From: Blastococcus sp. HT6-4
GTDB taxonomy: Bacteria > Actinomycetota > Actinomycetes > Mycobacteriales > Geodermatophilaceae
Direction: 5' to 3'
Length of the DNA: 64,000 nt
Assembly: GCF_039679125.1 (NCBI RefSeq)
Contig: NZ_CP155551.1
Span: 2,790,001-2,854,000, forward strand
Part shown: piece by piece, positions 16,190 to 27,546 of the stretch
Position numbering within the stretch: the stretch's first letter is position 1
Layout: every line of letters begins with the position of its first letter
Position numbers and translations under genes: made by a program
The notes under the pieces: model-generated
Told to the model about the DNA's origin: nothing
What the model saw: only the letters and a program-made list of their open reading frames with translations
Database searches by the model: none

Positions 16190-17143
16190 ATGAACACACC
16201 GACGAAGATCGCCGGGTTCGCCGTCGGCCTCGTCGCCGTCTTCGGCGCCGCGGTGGGGGTGGGCTCGGCCGTCGGCCCGGTCGGACCGGCCTCGGCGGAG
16301 GACTCCGCCGAGGCCGGTCGCGCACCGTCCGGCGGGCACGGGGACGGCGGCCACGACGCCGCGACCCCGGCGCCCGCGGCGTCGGCGGAGCTCCCCGGCG
16401 GCCTCCAGGTGACCGAGGACGGGTACACGTTCTCCCTCGCCGCGCCGACTGCCCCGGCCGGCCCGGCCACCCCGGTCGCCTTCGAGATCCAGGGCCCCGA
16501 CGGGCGACCGGTGACCGCGTACGAGACCGACCACGACGTCGACCTGCACCTGGTCGCCGTCCGCCGGGACCTCACCGGCTACCAGCACGTGCACCCCGAG
16601 CTCGGTGCCGACGGCGTCTGGCGAGCCCCACTGGCGCTGGACCCCGGCAGCTGGCGGCTGTACGCCGACTTCACCGCCGCCGCCGACGGCGAGAACCGCG
16701 TCCTGGGCGCGGACCTCGCGGTCCCCGGCAGCTACGAGCCCGAGTCCCTGCCCGCCCCGTCGGCGGTCGCCGAGGTCGACGGCTACACCGTCGTCCTGAC
16801 CGGCGAGCTGGCCCCGGGCAGCGAGTCGGAGCTGACGCTGAGCGTGAGCCGCGACGGTGTTCCCGTCACCGACCTGCAGCCCTACCTGGGCGCCTACGGG
16901 CACCTGGTCGCGCTGCGCGACGGCGACCTCGCCTACCTGCACGTGCACCCGGCCGGTCACGGCGCTGCCGCGCCCGCGCCCGGTCCGCACATCCCGTTCG
17001 TCACCACCGCGCCCTCGGCGGGCACCTACCGGCTGTTCCTGGACTTCCGGCACGGCGACGCCGTGCACACGGCGGCGTTCACGGTCCGAGCCGGTGAGCA
17101 CTCCGCCGGTGAGCACTCCGCCGGCGCAGACGAGGAGCACTGA
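16190..17143 (+). CDS. Secreted/anchored copper-operon protein with paired HxH motifs
   Basis: 317 residues. The N-terminal hydrophobic helix (about 6-33) could be a signal peptide or anchor. The rest should lie outside the membrane. Two similar halves each hold a His pair: [22 protein letters not shown] near 121-140, and [23 protein letters not shown] near 235-257. His-rich stretches at the front (GGHGDGGHD) and end ([17 protein letters not shown], a short tandem repeat) add possible metal sites. This type is common next to actinobacterial copA genes and probably binds copper at the cell surface; no assigned activity. Four bases separate it from copA. Confidence 0.75.
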   Translation: MNTPTKIAGFAVGLVAVFGAAVGVGSAVGPVGPASAEDSAEAGRAPSGGHGDGGHDAATPAPAASAELPGGLQVTEDGYTFSLAAPTAPAGPATPVAFEIQGPDGRPVTAYETDHDVDLHLVAVRRDLTGYQHVHPELGADGVWRAPLALDPGSWRLYADFTAAADGENRVLGADLAVPGSYEPESLPAPSAVAEVDGYTVVLTGELAPGSESELTLSVSRDGVPVTDLQPYLGAYGHLVALRDGDLAYLHVHPAGHGAAAPAPGPHIPFVTTAPSAGTYRLFLDFRHGDAVHTAAFTVRAGEHSAGEHSAGADEEH

Positions 17144-17145
17144 CC

Positions 17146-19479
<2,334 letters not shown>

Positions 19480-19515
19480 TCCGGTCACCGCGCCCGGGCC
19501 CTGGGGTCACCCCGT

Positions 19516-19561
19516 GCACAGTCGGACTCTGCCCACCATGGTGGGCAGAGTCCGACTGTGC
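19516..19561. repeat. 46-bp perfect palindrome (repeat family member 1)
   Basis: Each 23-base arm is the exact reverse complement of the other with no loop; the left arm is GCACAGTCGGACTCTGCCCA followed by CCA, centred between 19538 and 19539. It lies between copA and the next gene. Its core CTCTGCCCAC/GTGGGCAGAG and TCGG/CCGA flanks are shared with the hairpin at 27510-27546. It may end the copper transcript and may belong to a dispersed palindromic repeat family. Confidence 0.85.
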
Positions 19562-19593
19562 CCAGATGCGTGTACGACCCGGGAGGTGTGACC

Positions 19594-19986
19594 GTGAGTA
19601 GCAGTCCTGACCACGGGCGGCGACGGGTGGCCCGGCTGCTCTCCGGAGCCGGCCTCGCCGCCGGACTGGCCTTGCTCGCGCGACCGGCCGCGGTCACCGC
19701 GGTGCTCGACCCGCGCTTCCCGCCGCGACGGCTCTGGATCGCCCGGGTGCTCGGCGCCCGCCTGGTGGCCCAGCACGCCGCGGTGCTGGCCTCCCCCGGG
19801 CCGTCGACGATCCGGCCGGCTGCCGCGATGGACGGCCTGCACGCGGTGAGCATGCTGCCGGTGCTGGCGCTGCCCCGTTACCGGGGGGCGGCGCTGGTCA
19901 CGGGCGGGCTGGCCGCCGCGCACGCGCTCGCCGGAAGGTGGCTGGCGGGGTCCGGAGGGTGGCTGGCGGGGTCAGAGCGCGGGTAG
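19594..19986 (+). CDS. Small membrane protein, function unknown
   Basis: 130 residues. The GTG at 19594 was chosen because GGGAGG lies 7 bases before it; a GTG six bases earlier is too close to that site. After a basic start come several hydrophobic segments (LLSGAGLAAGLALLARPAAVTAVL, VLGARLVAQHAAVL, ALVTGGLAAAHALAGRWL). The C-terminus contains a small tandem duplication (RWLAGSGGWLAGSERG) made by a repeated GGTGGCTGGCGGGGTC in the DNA. The gene ends 15 bases inside the convergent peptidase gene. Confidence 0.55.
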   Translation: MSSSPDHGRRRVARLLSGAGLAAGLALLARPAAVTAVLDPRFPPRRLWIARVLGARLVAQHAAVLASPGPSTIRPAAAMDGLHAVSMLPVLALPRYRGAALVTGGLAAAHALAGRWLAGSGGWLAGSERG

Positions 19987-20901
19987 CAGCAGCAGAGCCG
20001 TCGGCAGCAGGAGCAGCAGGACGGCGCAGGTGAGCGCGGTCCAGCGGGCGACCGTCGGCAGCGGGTCGGCGGGCTCGAGCAACCGCACGACCCGCGCGCG
20101 CACCCCGGCACCCGAGACGGCGAGGGCACCGCTGGGCACGACCCCTCCCCCGGGCCCACCGGCCGCGGCCACGATCGCCTCGGCCAGGGTGCGCCGGGGG
20201 GTGGTGGCCGGCAACGACCGCAGCGCGACGTCGTCGGCGCGCATCTCGACCAGGTCGCGGACCGCGTCGTAGGCACGCTCGGCTGCCGGCAGCACCGGCA
20301 GGGCCGCCTTCCACGCCACGAACGGCAGCAGCAGCAGGTGATGGCGCTCCCCCAGGTGCGCCCGCTCGTGCGCGACCACCGCCGCGAGCTGCTCCTCGTC
20401 CAGTTCGGCGACCATCCCCGACGAGAGCACCAGCAGCGGACGGGCGCCCGGGATGCAGAAGGCGACCGGGGCCGGGTGCTCGAGCAGCCGCGTGTCCGGC
20501 TGCGGTGCCGGCTGCACCACCAGCTCGAGCAGCGCACGGTGCCGCCGGCGGGTGCGGGTGATCCGCGCCCAGGACAGCACGAGGACGCCGATCAGCTCGA
20601 CCGCCAGCACGCCGGCCAGCGTCAGGGTCACCCAATGGTCACCGCGCACCGGGTCGGCCGCGGAGTCGCCGGTGAGCACCGACCAGACCGCCTCGGGCAG
20701 CGAGTGCCCCCACGGCGCCAGGCCGTGGACGAGCAGCGCGCCGATGATCGACAACCCGCCGGCCAGCCCGATCGCCTGCCAGCACACCAGCGCCACCACC
20801 GGATCGCGCACGGGCCAGCGCGACCGGGCGATCAACGCCGGCACCGGCCAGGCCAGCAGCGCGGCGAGGACGGCGAGGGCGACGGCGGTGGCGGGGAGCA
20901 C
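19972..20901 (-). CDS. BlaR1/M56-type membrane metallopeptidase
   Basis: 309 residues from a GTG at 20901. Three to four membrane helices surround a cytoplasmic zinc protease domain with HERAH at 178-182 (AAVVAHERAHLGERHHLL) and a downstream acidic residue in RDLVEMRADDVALRSLP, as in M56 peptidases. Unlike BlaR1 it lacks the penicillin-binding sensor domain. M56 proteins of this short form pair with BlaI repressors and are thought to cleave them. It follows the blaI-like gene directly, with no good ribosome site, so it is probably coupled. Confidence 0.85.
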   Translation of the reverse strand: MLPATAVALAVLAALLAWPVPALIARSRWPVRDPVVALVCWQAIGLAGGLSIIGALLVHGLAPWGHSLPEAVWSVLTGDSAADPVRGDHWVTLTLAGVLAVELIGVLVLSWARITRTRRRHRALLELVVQPAPQPDTRLLEHPAPVAFCIPGARPLLVLSSGMVAELDEEQLAAVVAHERAHLGERHHLLLLPFVAWKAALPVLPAAERAYDAVRDLVEMRADDVALRSLPATTPRRTLAEAIVAAAGGPGGGVVPSGALAVSGAGVRARVVRLLEPADPLPTVARWTALTCAVLLLLLPTALLLLPAL

Positions 20902-20918
20902 CGGGAGACCGCCGGACG

Positions 20919-21317
20919 TCAGGCGCGCGCCGCGCCGTCCGGGCCGCCGGCGAGGAGCTCGCGCAGCATCCGCGCCTCCTCGGCGTCGACGCCGCCGACG
21001 AAGCGGGCGAGCACGGCCTGGCGGTCCGCGGCCTGACCGAGCACCTCGCGCATCACCTGCGCGGCGTGCTCCTCCCGGCTGGCCCGCGGGAGGAAGCGGC
21101 GCGGCCGGCCGTCGTCGTGGACGACGAACCCCTTCTGCTCCAGCCGGGTCAGCACCGTGTGGACGGTGGTCAGAGCGAGGCCCCGGTCGGCCAGCTCGTC
21201 CCGCAGGGTCGCCGCGGCGACGGGACCACCAGCCGCCCACAGCCGGTCCATCACAGTTCTCTCGAGCTCACCCAGTGAGGCCAACGGTCCCTCCCTGTCG
21301 GACGTCTCACACGCCAT
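20919..21317 (-). CDS. blaI: BlaI/MecI-family transcriptional repressor
   Basis: 132 residues. A winged helix occupies about 13-85: LGELERTVMDRLWAAGGPVAAATLRDELADRGLALTTVHTVLTRLEQKGFVVHDDGRPRRFLPR is the textbook BlaI pattern. The C-terminal part (SREEHAAQVMREVLGQ...ARFVGG) forms the dimer and holds the site that M56 proteases cut. It starts 26 bases from the double dyad in the intergenic region and runs away from cydA, so it should regulate itself and the bd oxidase genes. Confidence 0.92.
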   Translation of the reverse strand: MACETSDREGPLASLGELERTVMDRLWAAGGPVAAATLRDELADRGLALTTVHTVLTRLEQKGFVVHDDGRPRRFLPRASREEHAAQVMREVLGQAADRQAVLARFVGGVDAEEARMLRELLAGGPDGAARA

Positions 21318-21342
21318 CGTCCATGCGGCGCTGTGCGCAGTC

Positions 21343-21378
21343 TTCTACAAGTCGTAGAATTTCTACGCGCCGTAGAAA
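21343..21378. promoter_or_regulatory. Double BlaI-type operator between blaI and cydA
   Basis: Two adjacent dyads share the same core: TTCTAC-5-GTAGAA at 21343-21359 and TTTCTAC-5-GTAGAAA at 21360-21378, 18 bases centre to centre. Known BlaI boxes have TAC...GTA half-sites, so this fits. It lies between the starts of the blaI-like gene (21317) and cydA (21418) and is clearly AT-richer than its surroundings. Confidence 0.75.
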
Positions 21379-21417
21379 TCGTACGTCCCATCGTCCGACC
21401 GAGAAAGCGAGACCAGG

Positions 21418-22995
21418 GTGGACGTGCTCGACATCGCCCGCTGGCAGTTCGGCATCACGACCGTCTACCACTTCCTGATGGTCCCGCTGACCATCGGGCT
21501 GGGGATCCTGGTCGCGGTCATGCACACCATGTGGGTGCGCACCGACAAGCCCGAGTGGCTCCGGATGACCCGGTTCTGGGGCAAGATCTTCCTGATCAAC
21601 TTCGTGCTCGGGGTGGCGACCGGGCTCGTGCAGGAGTTCCAGTTCGGACTGGCCTGGAGCGAGTACTCCCGCTTCGTCGGCGACGTGTTCGGCTCGCTGC
21701 TGGCGCTGGAGGCCCTGCTGGCCTTCTTCCTGGAGTCGACCTTCCTGGGGCTGTGGATCTTCGGCTGGGGCCGGATCCCCAAGAAGGTGCACCTGGCCAC
21801 CCTCTGGGCGGCGGTCATCGGCTCGACCGTCAGCGCCTACTTCATCATCGCCGCCAACTCCTGGATGCAGCACCCGGTCGGGGTGGTCGCCGACGACGCC
21901 ACCGGCCGCCCCGTGCAGGTGGACTTCCTCGCCGTGCTCACCAACAACACCGCGGTGGCCGCGTTCACGCACACCATCGTCGCCGCCCTCATGGTCGCCG
22001 GCGGCCTCCTGGTCGGCGTCGGGCTGTGGCACCTCCGCCGGCGGAAGCTGGCCGGGCGCCCCGCCGACGAGATCGATCACGCGGTGTGGCGGCGCTCGGT
22101 CCGGATCGGCGGCTGGGTGTCCCTGGCCGCCTTCGTCCTGGTCGCCCTCACCGGTGACTGGCAGGCCAAGCTGATGTACCAGCAGCAGCCGCTGAAGATG
22201 AGCTCGGCCGAGGCGCTGTGCGAGACCGAGGCGCCCGCGTCCTTCTCGATCTTCGCCTGGAGCAAGCTCGGCTCCAACGAGTGCGACGACGTCCACTCGA
22301 TCACCGTCCCGGGGCTGCTGTCCTTGCTCGCGCACAACGACTTCTCCAGCGAGGTCCCCGGCGTCAACCAGCTCCAGGAGGACTACTCCGAGGTCTACGG
22401 CGCCACCTACCCCGACGACCCGTCGCGGTTCGGCGCGCTGGCCGGGGAGCCGATCGACTACCAGCCGGTGCTCGCGGTCACCTACTGGAGCTTCCGGCTG
22501 ATGATCGGGATGGGCGTGGTCTCGGCCGGGGTGGCGGCCTACGCCCTGTGGTCGACCCGGCGCGGCCGGGTGCCGACCTCCCGGATCGGCGTGTACGGCT
22601 CGCTCGCCGCCGTGGGTGCTCCGTTCGTGGCCAACGCCGCCGGGTGGATCTTCACCGAGATGGGCCGCCAGCCGTTCGTCGTCGTCCCCAACCCGGACGT
22701 GCCGGTCGACGAGCAGATCTGGTTCTTCACCGCCCAGGCCGTCTCCCCCGGGGTCACGGCCGGTGAGGTCTGGACGTCGCTCATCGCGCTGACCCTCGTC
22801 TACGGCGTGCTCGCGGTGATCGAGGTCGGTCTGCTCACCCACTTCATCCGCGCCGGCATCACCTCCGGCGACACCAGCGCCACCCCCGTCGGCACCGGAC
22901 CCGACGACGACCGCCGCGAGGGACCCGGCGGTGACGCCGGCGGCGTCGGCGGTCGGCGCACCCCGGGCGACGACGTCCTCCAGTTCGCCTACTGA
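21418..22995 (+). CDS. cydA: Cytochrome bd ubiquinol/menaquinol oxidase subunit I
   Basis: 525 residues, GTG start. MDVLDIARWQFGITTVYHFLMVPLTIGLG places heme b595 ligand His18; later FTHTIVAALM and LMIGMGVVSAGVAAY carry the His and Met ligands of b558. WGKIFLINFVLGVATGLVQEFQFGLAWSEYSRFVGDVFGS and PALWFFLESTFLGLWIFGWGR-type sequence (here EALLAFFLESTFLGLWIFGWGR) are the conserved quinol oxidase signature. About nine helices. Last stretch is polar and Gly/Asp-rich. First gene of a bd-oxidase run whose promoter carries BlaI-like sites. It should reduce O2 with high affinity. Confidence 0.95.
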   Translation: MDVLDIARWQFGITTVYHFLMVPLTIGLGILVAVMHTMWVRTDKPEWLRMTRFWGKIFLINFVLGVATGLVQEFQFGLAWSEYSRFVGDVFGSLLALEALLAFFLESTFLGLWIFGWGRIPKKVHLATLWAAVIGSTVSAYFIIAANSWMQHPVGVVADDATGRPVQVDFLAVLTNNTAVAAFTHTIVAALMVAGGLLVGVGLWHLRRRKLAGRPADEIDHAVWRRSVRIGGWVSLAAFVLVALTGDWQAKLMYQQQPLKMSSAEALCETEAPASFSIFAWSKLGSNECDDVHSITVPGLLSLLAHNDFSSEVPGVNQLQEDYSEVYGATYPDDPSRFGALAGEPIDYQPVLAVTYWSFRLMIGMGVVSAGVAAYALWSTRRGRVPTSRIGVYGSLAAVGAPFVANAAGWIFTEMGRQPFVVVPNPDVPVDEQIWFFTAQAVSPGVTAGEVWTSLIALTLVYGVLAVIEVGLLTHFIRAGITSGDTSATPVGTGPDDDRREGPGGDAGGVGGRRTPGDDVLQFAY

Positions 22996-23039
22996 CCCCC
23001 GATCCCTCCCCTGACGCCAGAGACCCGAGGACATCCGTC

Positions 23040-24083
23040 ATGGACCTGCAGACCGTCTGGTTCGCCGCCGTCGCCGTGCTGTGGACCGGCTTCCTCCTGC
23101 TCGAGGGCTTCGACTTCGGCGTCGCCGCCCTCCTGCCCGTGCTGGGCCGCAAGCCCGCCGACCGGCACCTGATGCTGCGCAGCATCGGCCCGCTGTGGGA
23201 CGGCAACGAGGTGTGGCTGATCACCGCGGCCGGCGCGGTGTTCGCCGCCTTCCCCGGCTGGTACGCCACCTGGCTGCCGGCGCTGTACCTGCCGTTCGTG
23301 CTCGTCCTGCTGGGGCTGATCGTGCGGGCGGTGGCCTTCGAGTGGCGGCACCAGTCCCACGACCCGCGCTGGGACACCAGCTGGACGCACGTGATCACCG
23401 CCGGCTCGCTGATCGCCGCGCTCGGGGTGGGCGCCGCGCTGGCCACCACCACCCTCGGGCTGCCGATCGGCGCCGACGGCATCCGGGTCGGCGGCAGCTT
23501 CTCCGGCGTGGGCTGGGTGGCGCTGCTCGGGGCCGCGGCGGTCGGCGGGTTCTCCGTCGTCCACGGCGCGCTGTTCCTCGCGCTGAAGACCGACGGCGAC
23601 GTCCGGCTGCGGGCGCAGGCCTTCGCCCTGCACTGGGCCCCGGTGGCCGCGCTGCCGCTGCTCGCGTGGGCCGCGCTCGTGCACCTGCGCTACGGGACGT
23701 CGGTGACGGGGGCGCTCTGGGTCGTCGGTGCGCTCGCCGTCCTGGTGACCTGGGCACGGATCAAGGTCGACCGGGAGGGCCAGGCCTTCGCCGGCTGGGC
23801 GGTCATGCTGGTGTCGTCGGCCGCGACGATCTTCGGGGCGGCCTACCCCGTCGTCGTCCCCTCGACGATCGACCCCGCCTTCGACGTGACGATCGCCGAG
23901 GCGTCGGTCAGCGACTACACGCTCACCGTGATGACGTGGGCGGCCGGTATCGGGCTGCCGATCGTGCTGACCTACCAGGCGTGGACCTACTGGGTGTTCC
24001 GCCAGCGGCTGACCGCCGAGCCGCAGCACGAGGACGCACCCGACGCCGGCCGGGCCCCGGCCCCGGGCGAGGTGCCGGCGTGA
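23040..24083 (+). CDS. cydB: Cytochrome bd oxidase subunit II
   Basis: 347 residues, eight to nine helices. MDLQTVWFAAVAVLWTGFLLLEGFDFGVAALLPVLGR and LRSIGPLWDGNEVWLITAAGAVFAAFPGWYAT are the CydB hallmarks. It follows cydA by 44 bases, and its TGA overlaps the GTG of the transporter gene (GTGA), so all three are co-expressed. CydB forms the heterodimer with CydA. Confidence 0.95.
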   Translation: MDLQTVWFAAVAVLWTGFLLLEGFDFGVAALLPVLGRKPADRHLMLRSIGPLWDGNEVWLITAAGAVFAAFPGWYATWLPALYLPFVLVLLGLIVRAVAFEWRHQSHDPRWDTSWTHVITAGSLIAALGVGAALATTTLGLPIGADGIRVGGSFSGVGWVALLGAAAVGGFSVVHGALFLALKTDGDVRLRAQAFALHWAPVAALPLLAWAALVHLRYGTSVTGALWVVGALAVLVTWARIKVDREGQAFAGWAVMLVSSAATIFGAAYPVVVPSTIDPAFDVTIAEASVSDYTLTVMTWAAGIGLPIVLTYQAWTYWVFRQRLTAEPQHEDAPDAGRAPAPGEVPA

Positions 24084-27000
24084 GTGCTCGTCCCGGCGCC
24101 CGGCGCGGACCGCTCGGCGCGCTGGCCGGCGTCCCCGGGCTGCGCGGGGCGTTGATCCGGTCGGCGCTGGCCGCGCTGGTGCAGACCACCGGTCTCGTCC
24201 TGCTGGCCGCCGGCCTGGCGCACGCGGTCGCCCGGGTCACCGGCTTCGCCGACGGCCCGGTCACCACGCCGCTGCTGGTCGCGGCGGCCGGCGCGGCCGT
24301 GCGGGCCGCCGCGGGGGCCCTCGGCGAGGCCGTCGCCGCCCGCGATGCGCGCCGCGCCGAGGACGAGCTGCGCCGTCGGCTGCTGGACCGGTTCGCCGCC
24401 TCGCCGGCGGCCGTGGCCGCCGCCGGCGGCACCGGCCCGGCAGCCGTGCTGGCCACCACCCGGCTGCACGACCTCGCTCCGGCGCTGGCCGGCTACCTGC
24501 CGGCGCTGGCGCAGACGCTGATGGTGCCCCCGGCGCTGCTGGTGGTGCTGGCCGCGACCGACCTGCTGTCGGCCGTCCTGGTCGCGGTCACGCTGCCGCT
24601 GGTGCCCGTCTTCATGGTGCTGGTGGGCACCTACACGCGCGACGCGACCGTCGACTCGGCCCGGGCGCTCGACCGGATCGCCGCGCACGTCGCCGAGCTG
24701 GTCCGCGGACTGCCGGTGCTGGTCGGCCTGGGCCGCGCCGCCGAGCAGACCGCGGCGCTCGCCGAGCTGGGCGAGGCCCACCGCGCCCGAACCCTGGCCA
24801 CCCTGCGGATCGCGTTCCTCTCCGCGCTGGTCCTCGAGCTGATCGCCACCCTGTCGGTCGCCCTGGTGGCGGTCACCGTCGGCCTGCGGCTGCTGCACGG
24901 TGACCTGGCGCTGGCCGTGGGGCTCACCGCGCTGCTGCTCGCACCGGAGGCCTTCGCACCGCTGCGGGCCCTGGGCAGCGCGCACCACGCCGCCGAGGAC
25001 GCCGCGCTGGCGGCGGCCGAGGCCCGCGCGGTGCTCGCTGCGCCGGTTCCGGTGGCGCCCGACGGTGTCGATGCGGGCGACGACCCGCGCGGCGCCGACG
25101 TCGCCGTGCGCGGGCTGTCGGTGCGCCACCCCGGGCGCCCGGTGCCCGCCCTGCCACCCACCGACCTGGTGCTGCGCCCGGGTGACCTGGTCGCGCTCGC
25201 GGGCGCCAGCGGATCGGGGAAGTCGACCCTGCTGGCGGCGCTCGCCGGGGGGCTAGCTCCCGGCGCGGTCGCGACCGGCACGGTGACCGGCGTCCCGGCC
25301 GGCGCGGTGGCCGTCGTGCCGCAGTTCCCGCGGACGACCGGGCGCTCCGTGGCCGAGGAGCTGCGCCGGCACGCCGCTCCGGACACCGGGGCCGACGACG
25401 GCGGCGACGTCGAGGAGATCGTGCGCGAGGCGCTGACCCGCGTCGGAGCCGGCGCGCTGGCCGCCCGCACCCCGGAGGACCTCTCCCCCGGCGAGCTGCA
25501 GCGGGTCGCGCTCGCCCGTGCGCTGGTCCGGATCCGCCGCGGCGCCCGGCTGCTGCTGCTCGACGAGCCGACCGCGCACCTCGACGACGAGGCGAGCGCG
25601 CTGGTCGCCGACGTGCTGGCCGCGCTGCGCGGCACGGTCACCACGCTGCTGGTCACGCACGATCCGCGGCTGGCCGCGCTGGCCGACCGCACCGTGGTCC
25701 TCCCCGCGCCTGCCGGGGGACCCGGCGCCCGAGAGCTCCCGGCTCCGGCGCAGACCTCCGCGGCCGAGAGCCCCCACCGGCCCGCCGTCGCGACCGCGTC
25801 GACGGCTCCGGTTCCCGCTCCGGCGCCGGTCGCGGCGTCCACCGCCCACGGGTCCGACGCCGCCGGCCCGGCCGCGGTCCGGCGGACCATGCGGCGCGCG
25901 GTGCTGGCCGGCACGCTCTCCGCCGGCGCCGGGGTCGCGCTGACCGCCGTGTCGGGCTGGCTGATCGTCCGGGCGGCCGAGGCACCTCCGGTCCTCACCC
26001 TGCTGGTCGCCACCGCCGGGGTGCGCGGGTTCGGCGTGGCCCGCGCCGCGCTGCGCTGGGTGGAGCGGATGACCGCGCACGACGCCGCCCTCCGGCTGGT
26101 CGCCCGCACCCGGGTGCAGGTGTGGCGGGCGCTGGCCGCACAGGGCCTGGCCGCCGACCGGACCCCGGGCGCCGCGCTGGCCCGCGTCGTCGGCGACGTC
26201 GGCCTGGTCCAGGACCTCACCGTGCGGGTGCGGCCCCCGCTGCTCGTGGCGGTCGCCGTCCCCACGGCCACCGTGGCCGCCCTCGCGTTCATCGACCTGC
26301 TCGCCGCGGGTGCGATCGCCGCGACCCTGGCCGTCACGGCCGGCCTGATCCTGCTCGCGCACCGCCACCTCGACGCCGGCGCCGCCCGGGCCGCCGGCAC
26401 GCTGCGGGTCGCGACGCTGCGCGAGACGACGACGGCACTGGAAGGCGCCGCCGACCTGCGCGCGCACGGCCTCGCGGGCCGGACCGGGGCGGACCTCGCG
26501 GCCCTGGGGGCCCGGCAGGGTCGCACCGCCACCACGGGCGCGCGGGCCGCGGCGGTGGGCACCGGGCTGGTCGCCCTCGGCACGGGCCTGGCCGCCGTCC
26601 TCGGCACGGCCGTGGCCGCGGGCGGCGGGGTGCGCGGACCGGCGCTGGCGGCGATGGCCCTGGCGCCCCTCGCGCTGGTCGAGCCGCTGGCCGGCCTCGT
26701 CGGCGCGCTGCAGCGGCGGGGCACGCTGGCCGACGCGCAGGACCGCCTCACCGCCGTCCTCGAGACGCCGGTGGCCGCCGACCCGGCCCACCCGCGGCCG
26801 GCACCGGTGTCCGTCTCGACGCTGCGCACCGAGGCCCTCACCGCCGGCTGGCCGGGTGGCCCGGACGTGCTGCGGGGCGTGGACGCCTCCGCCCGCGCCG
26901 GGGACGGCTGGCTGGTGGTGCGCGGCCCCTCGGGCGCCGGCAAGTCGACCTTCCTCGCCGTGCTGATGGCCGCGCTGCGCCCCCGGACCGGCCGCTACAC

Positions 27001-27493
27001 GGTGGACGGCGCCGCGGCCGGCGAGTTCACCGGCGCGGACCTGCGGGGCCGGATGGCGTGGCTGCCGCAGGAGGCCCACGTGTTCTCCTCGACCGTCCGG
27101 GCCAACCTGGCGGTGGCTGCGCCGCGCGGCGCGCTGGCCGGCGCCGACGGCGAGCGGCGCATGCGGGCCGCTCTCGCCGCCACCGGCCTGGGCGGGCTGC
27201 TCGCCACGCTGCCCGCCGGCCTGGACACCCCGGTCGGAGCGGGCGGGACCGCACTGTCGGGGGGCGAGCGGCGGCGGCTGGCCGCGGCCCGGGCGCTGCT
27301 GGCCGACCGGGACGTCGTGCTGCTCGACGAGCCCACCGCCCACCTCGACGCCCCCACGGCGGCGGCGCTCGTCCGCGACCTCCGGTCGGCGCTGGCCGGC
27401 CGCGTCGTCGTCTGCGTCACCCACGACGACCTCGAGCTCCCCGGCGACACCGTCCTGCACCTCCGCGAGGCGGCGGCCCGCGCCACCGCCTGA
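24080..27493 (+). CDS. cydDC: CydDC fusion, thiol-reductant ABC exporter
   Basis: 1137 residues holding two complete ABC exporter halves in one chain. In the first (CydD-like), the Walker A is GASGSGKSTL near 375, signature [17 protein letters not shown] and Walker B LLLLDEPTAHLDD. An Ala/Pro linker near 555-600 leads to the second half (CydC-like), with Walker A GPSGAGKSTF near 950, LSGGERRRLAAARALLADRDVVLLDEPTAHLD. Each half has its own helix bundle. CydDC exports cysteine/glutathione-type thiols and is needed to assemble bd oxidase. Most bacteria have two genes; the fusion is known in actinobacteria. Its 3' end is followed by a long hairpin. Confidence 0.93.
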   Translation: MSARPGARRGPLGALAGVPGLRGALIRSALAALVQTTGLVLLAAGLAHAVARVTGFADGPVTTPLLVAAAGAAVRAAAGALGEAVAARDARRAEDELRRRLLDRFAASPAAVAAAGGTGPAAVLATTRLHDLAPALAGYLPALAQTLMVPPALLVVLAATDLLSAVLVAVTLPLVPVFMVLVGTYTRDATVDSARALDRIAAHVAELVRGLPVLVGLGRAAEQTAALAELGEAHRARTLATLRIAFLSALVLELIATLSVALVAVTVGLRLLHGDLALAVGLTALLLAPEAFAPLRALGSAHHAAEDAALAAAEARAVLAAPVPVAPDGVDAGDDPRGADVAVRGLSVRHPGRPVPALPPTDLVLRPGDLVALAGASGSGKSTLLAALAGGLAPGAVATGTVTGVPAGAVAVVPQFPRTTGRSVAEELRRHAAPDTGADDGGDVEEIVREALTRVGAGALAARTPEDLSPGELQRVALARALVRIRRGARLLLLDEPTAHLDDEASALVADVLAALRGTVTTLLVTHDPRLAALADRTVVLPAPAGGPGARELPAPAQTSAAESPHRPAVATASTAPVPAPAPVAASTAHGSDAAGPAAVRRTMRRAVLAGTLSAGAGVALTAVSGWLIVRAAEAPPVLTLLVATAGVRGFGVARAALRWVERMTAHDAALRLVARTRVQVWRALAAQGLAADRTPGAALARVVGDVGLVQDLTVRVRPPLLVAVAVPTATVAALAFIDLLAAGAIAATLAVTAGLILLAHRHLDAGAARAAGTLRVATLRETTTALEGAADLRAHGLAGRTGADLAALGARQGRTATTGARAAAVGTGLVALGTGLAAVLGTAVAAGGGVRGPALAAMALAPLALVEPLAGLVGALQRRGTLADAQDRLTAVLETPVAADPAHPRPAPVSVSTLRTEALTAGWPGGPDVLRGVDASARAGDGWLVVRGPSGAGKSTFLAVLMAALRPRTGRYTVDGAAAGEFTGADLRGRMAWLPQEAHVFSSTVRANLAVAAPRGALAGADGERRMRAALAATGLGGLLATLPAGLDTPVGAGGTALSGGERRRLAAARALLADRDVVLLDEPTAHLDAPTAAALVRDLRSALAGRVVVCVTHDDLELPGDTVLHLREAAARATA

Positions 27494-27509
27494 GGGGGTT
27501 CTGCGGTCG

Positions 27510-27546
27510 GTCGGTCTCTGCCCACGGCAGGTGGGCAGAGACCGAC
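27510..27546. repeat. 37-base hairpin repeat (repeat family member 2)
   Basis: Perfect 16-bp arms GTCGGTCTCTGCCCAC (27510-27525) and its complement (27531-27546) flank a GGCAG loop. The core CTCTGCCCAC/GTGGGCAGAG with adjoining TCGG/CCGA matches the palindrome at 19516-19561. It lies 16 bases after the CydDC stop, so it also serves well as a terminator. Confidence 0.8.

Noticed and set aside
19516-19561. The long palindrome as a CRISPR repeat or insertion-sequence end
   Set aside because: No spacer array and no transposase or target duplication; the second related copy stands 8 kb away at an operon end.
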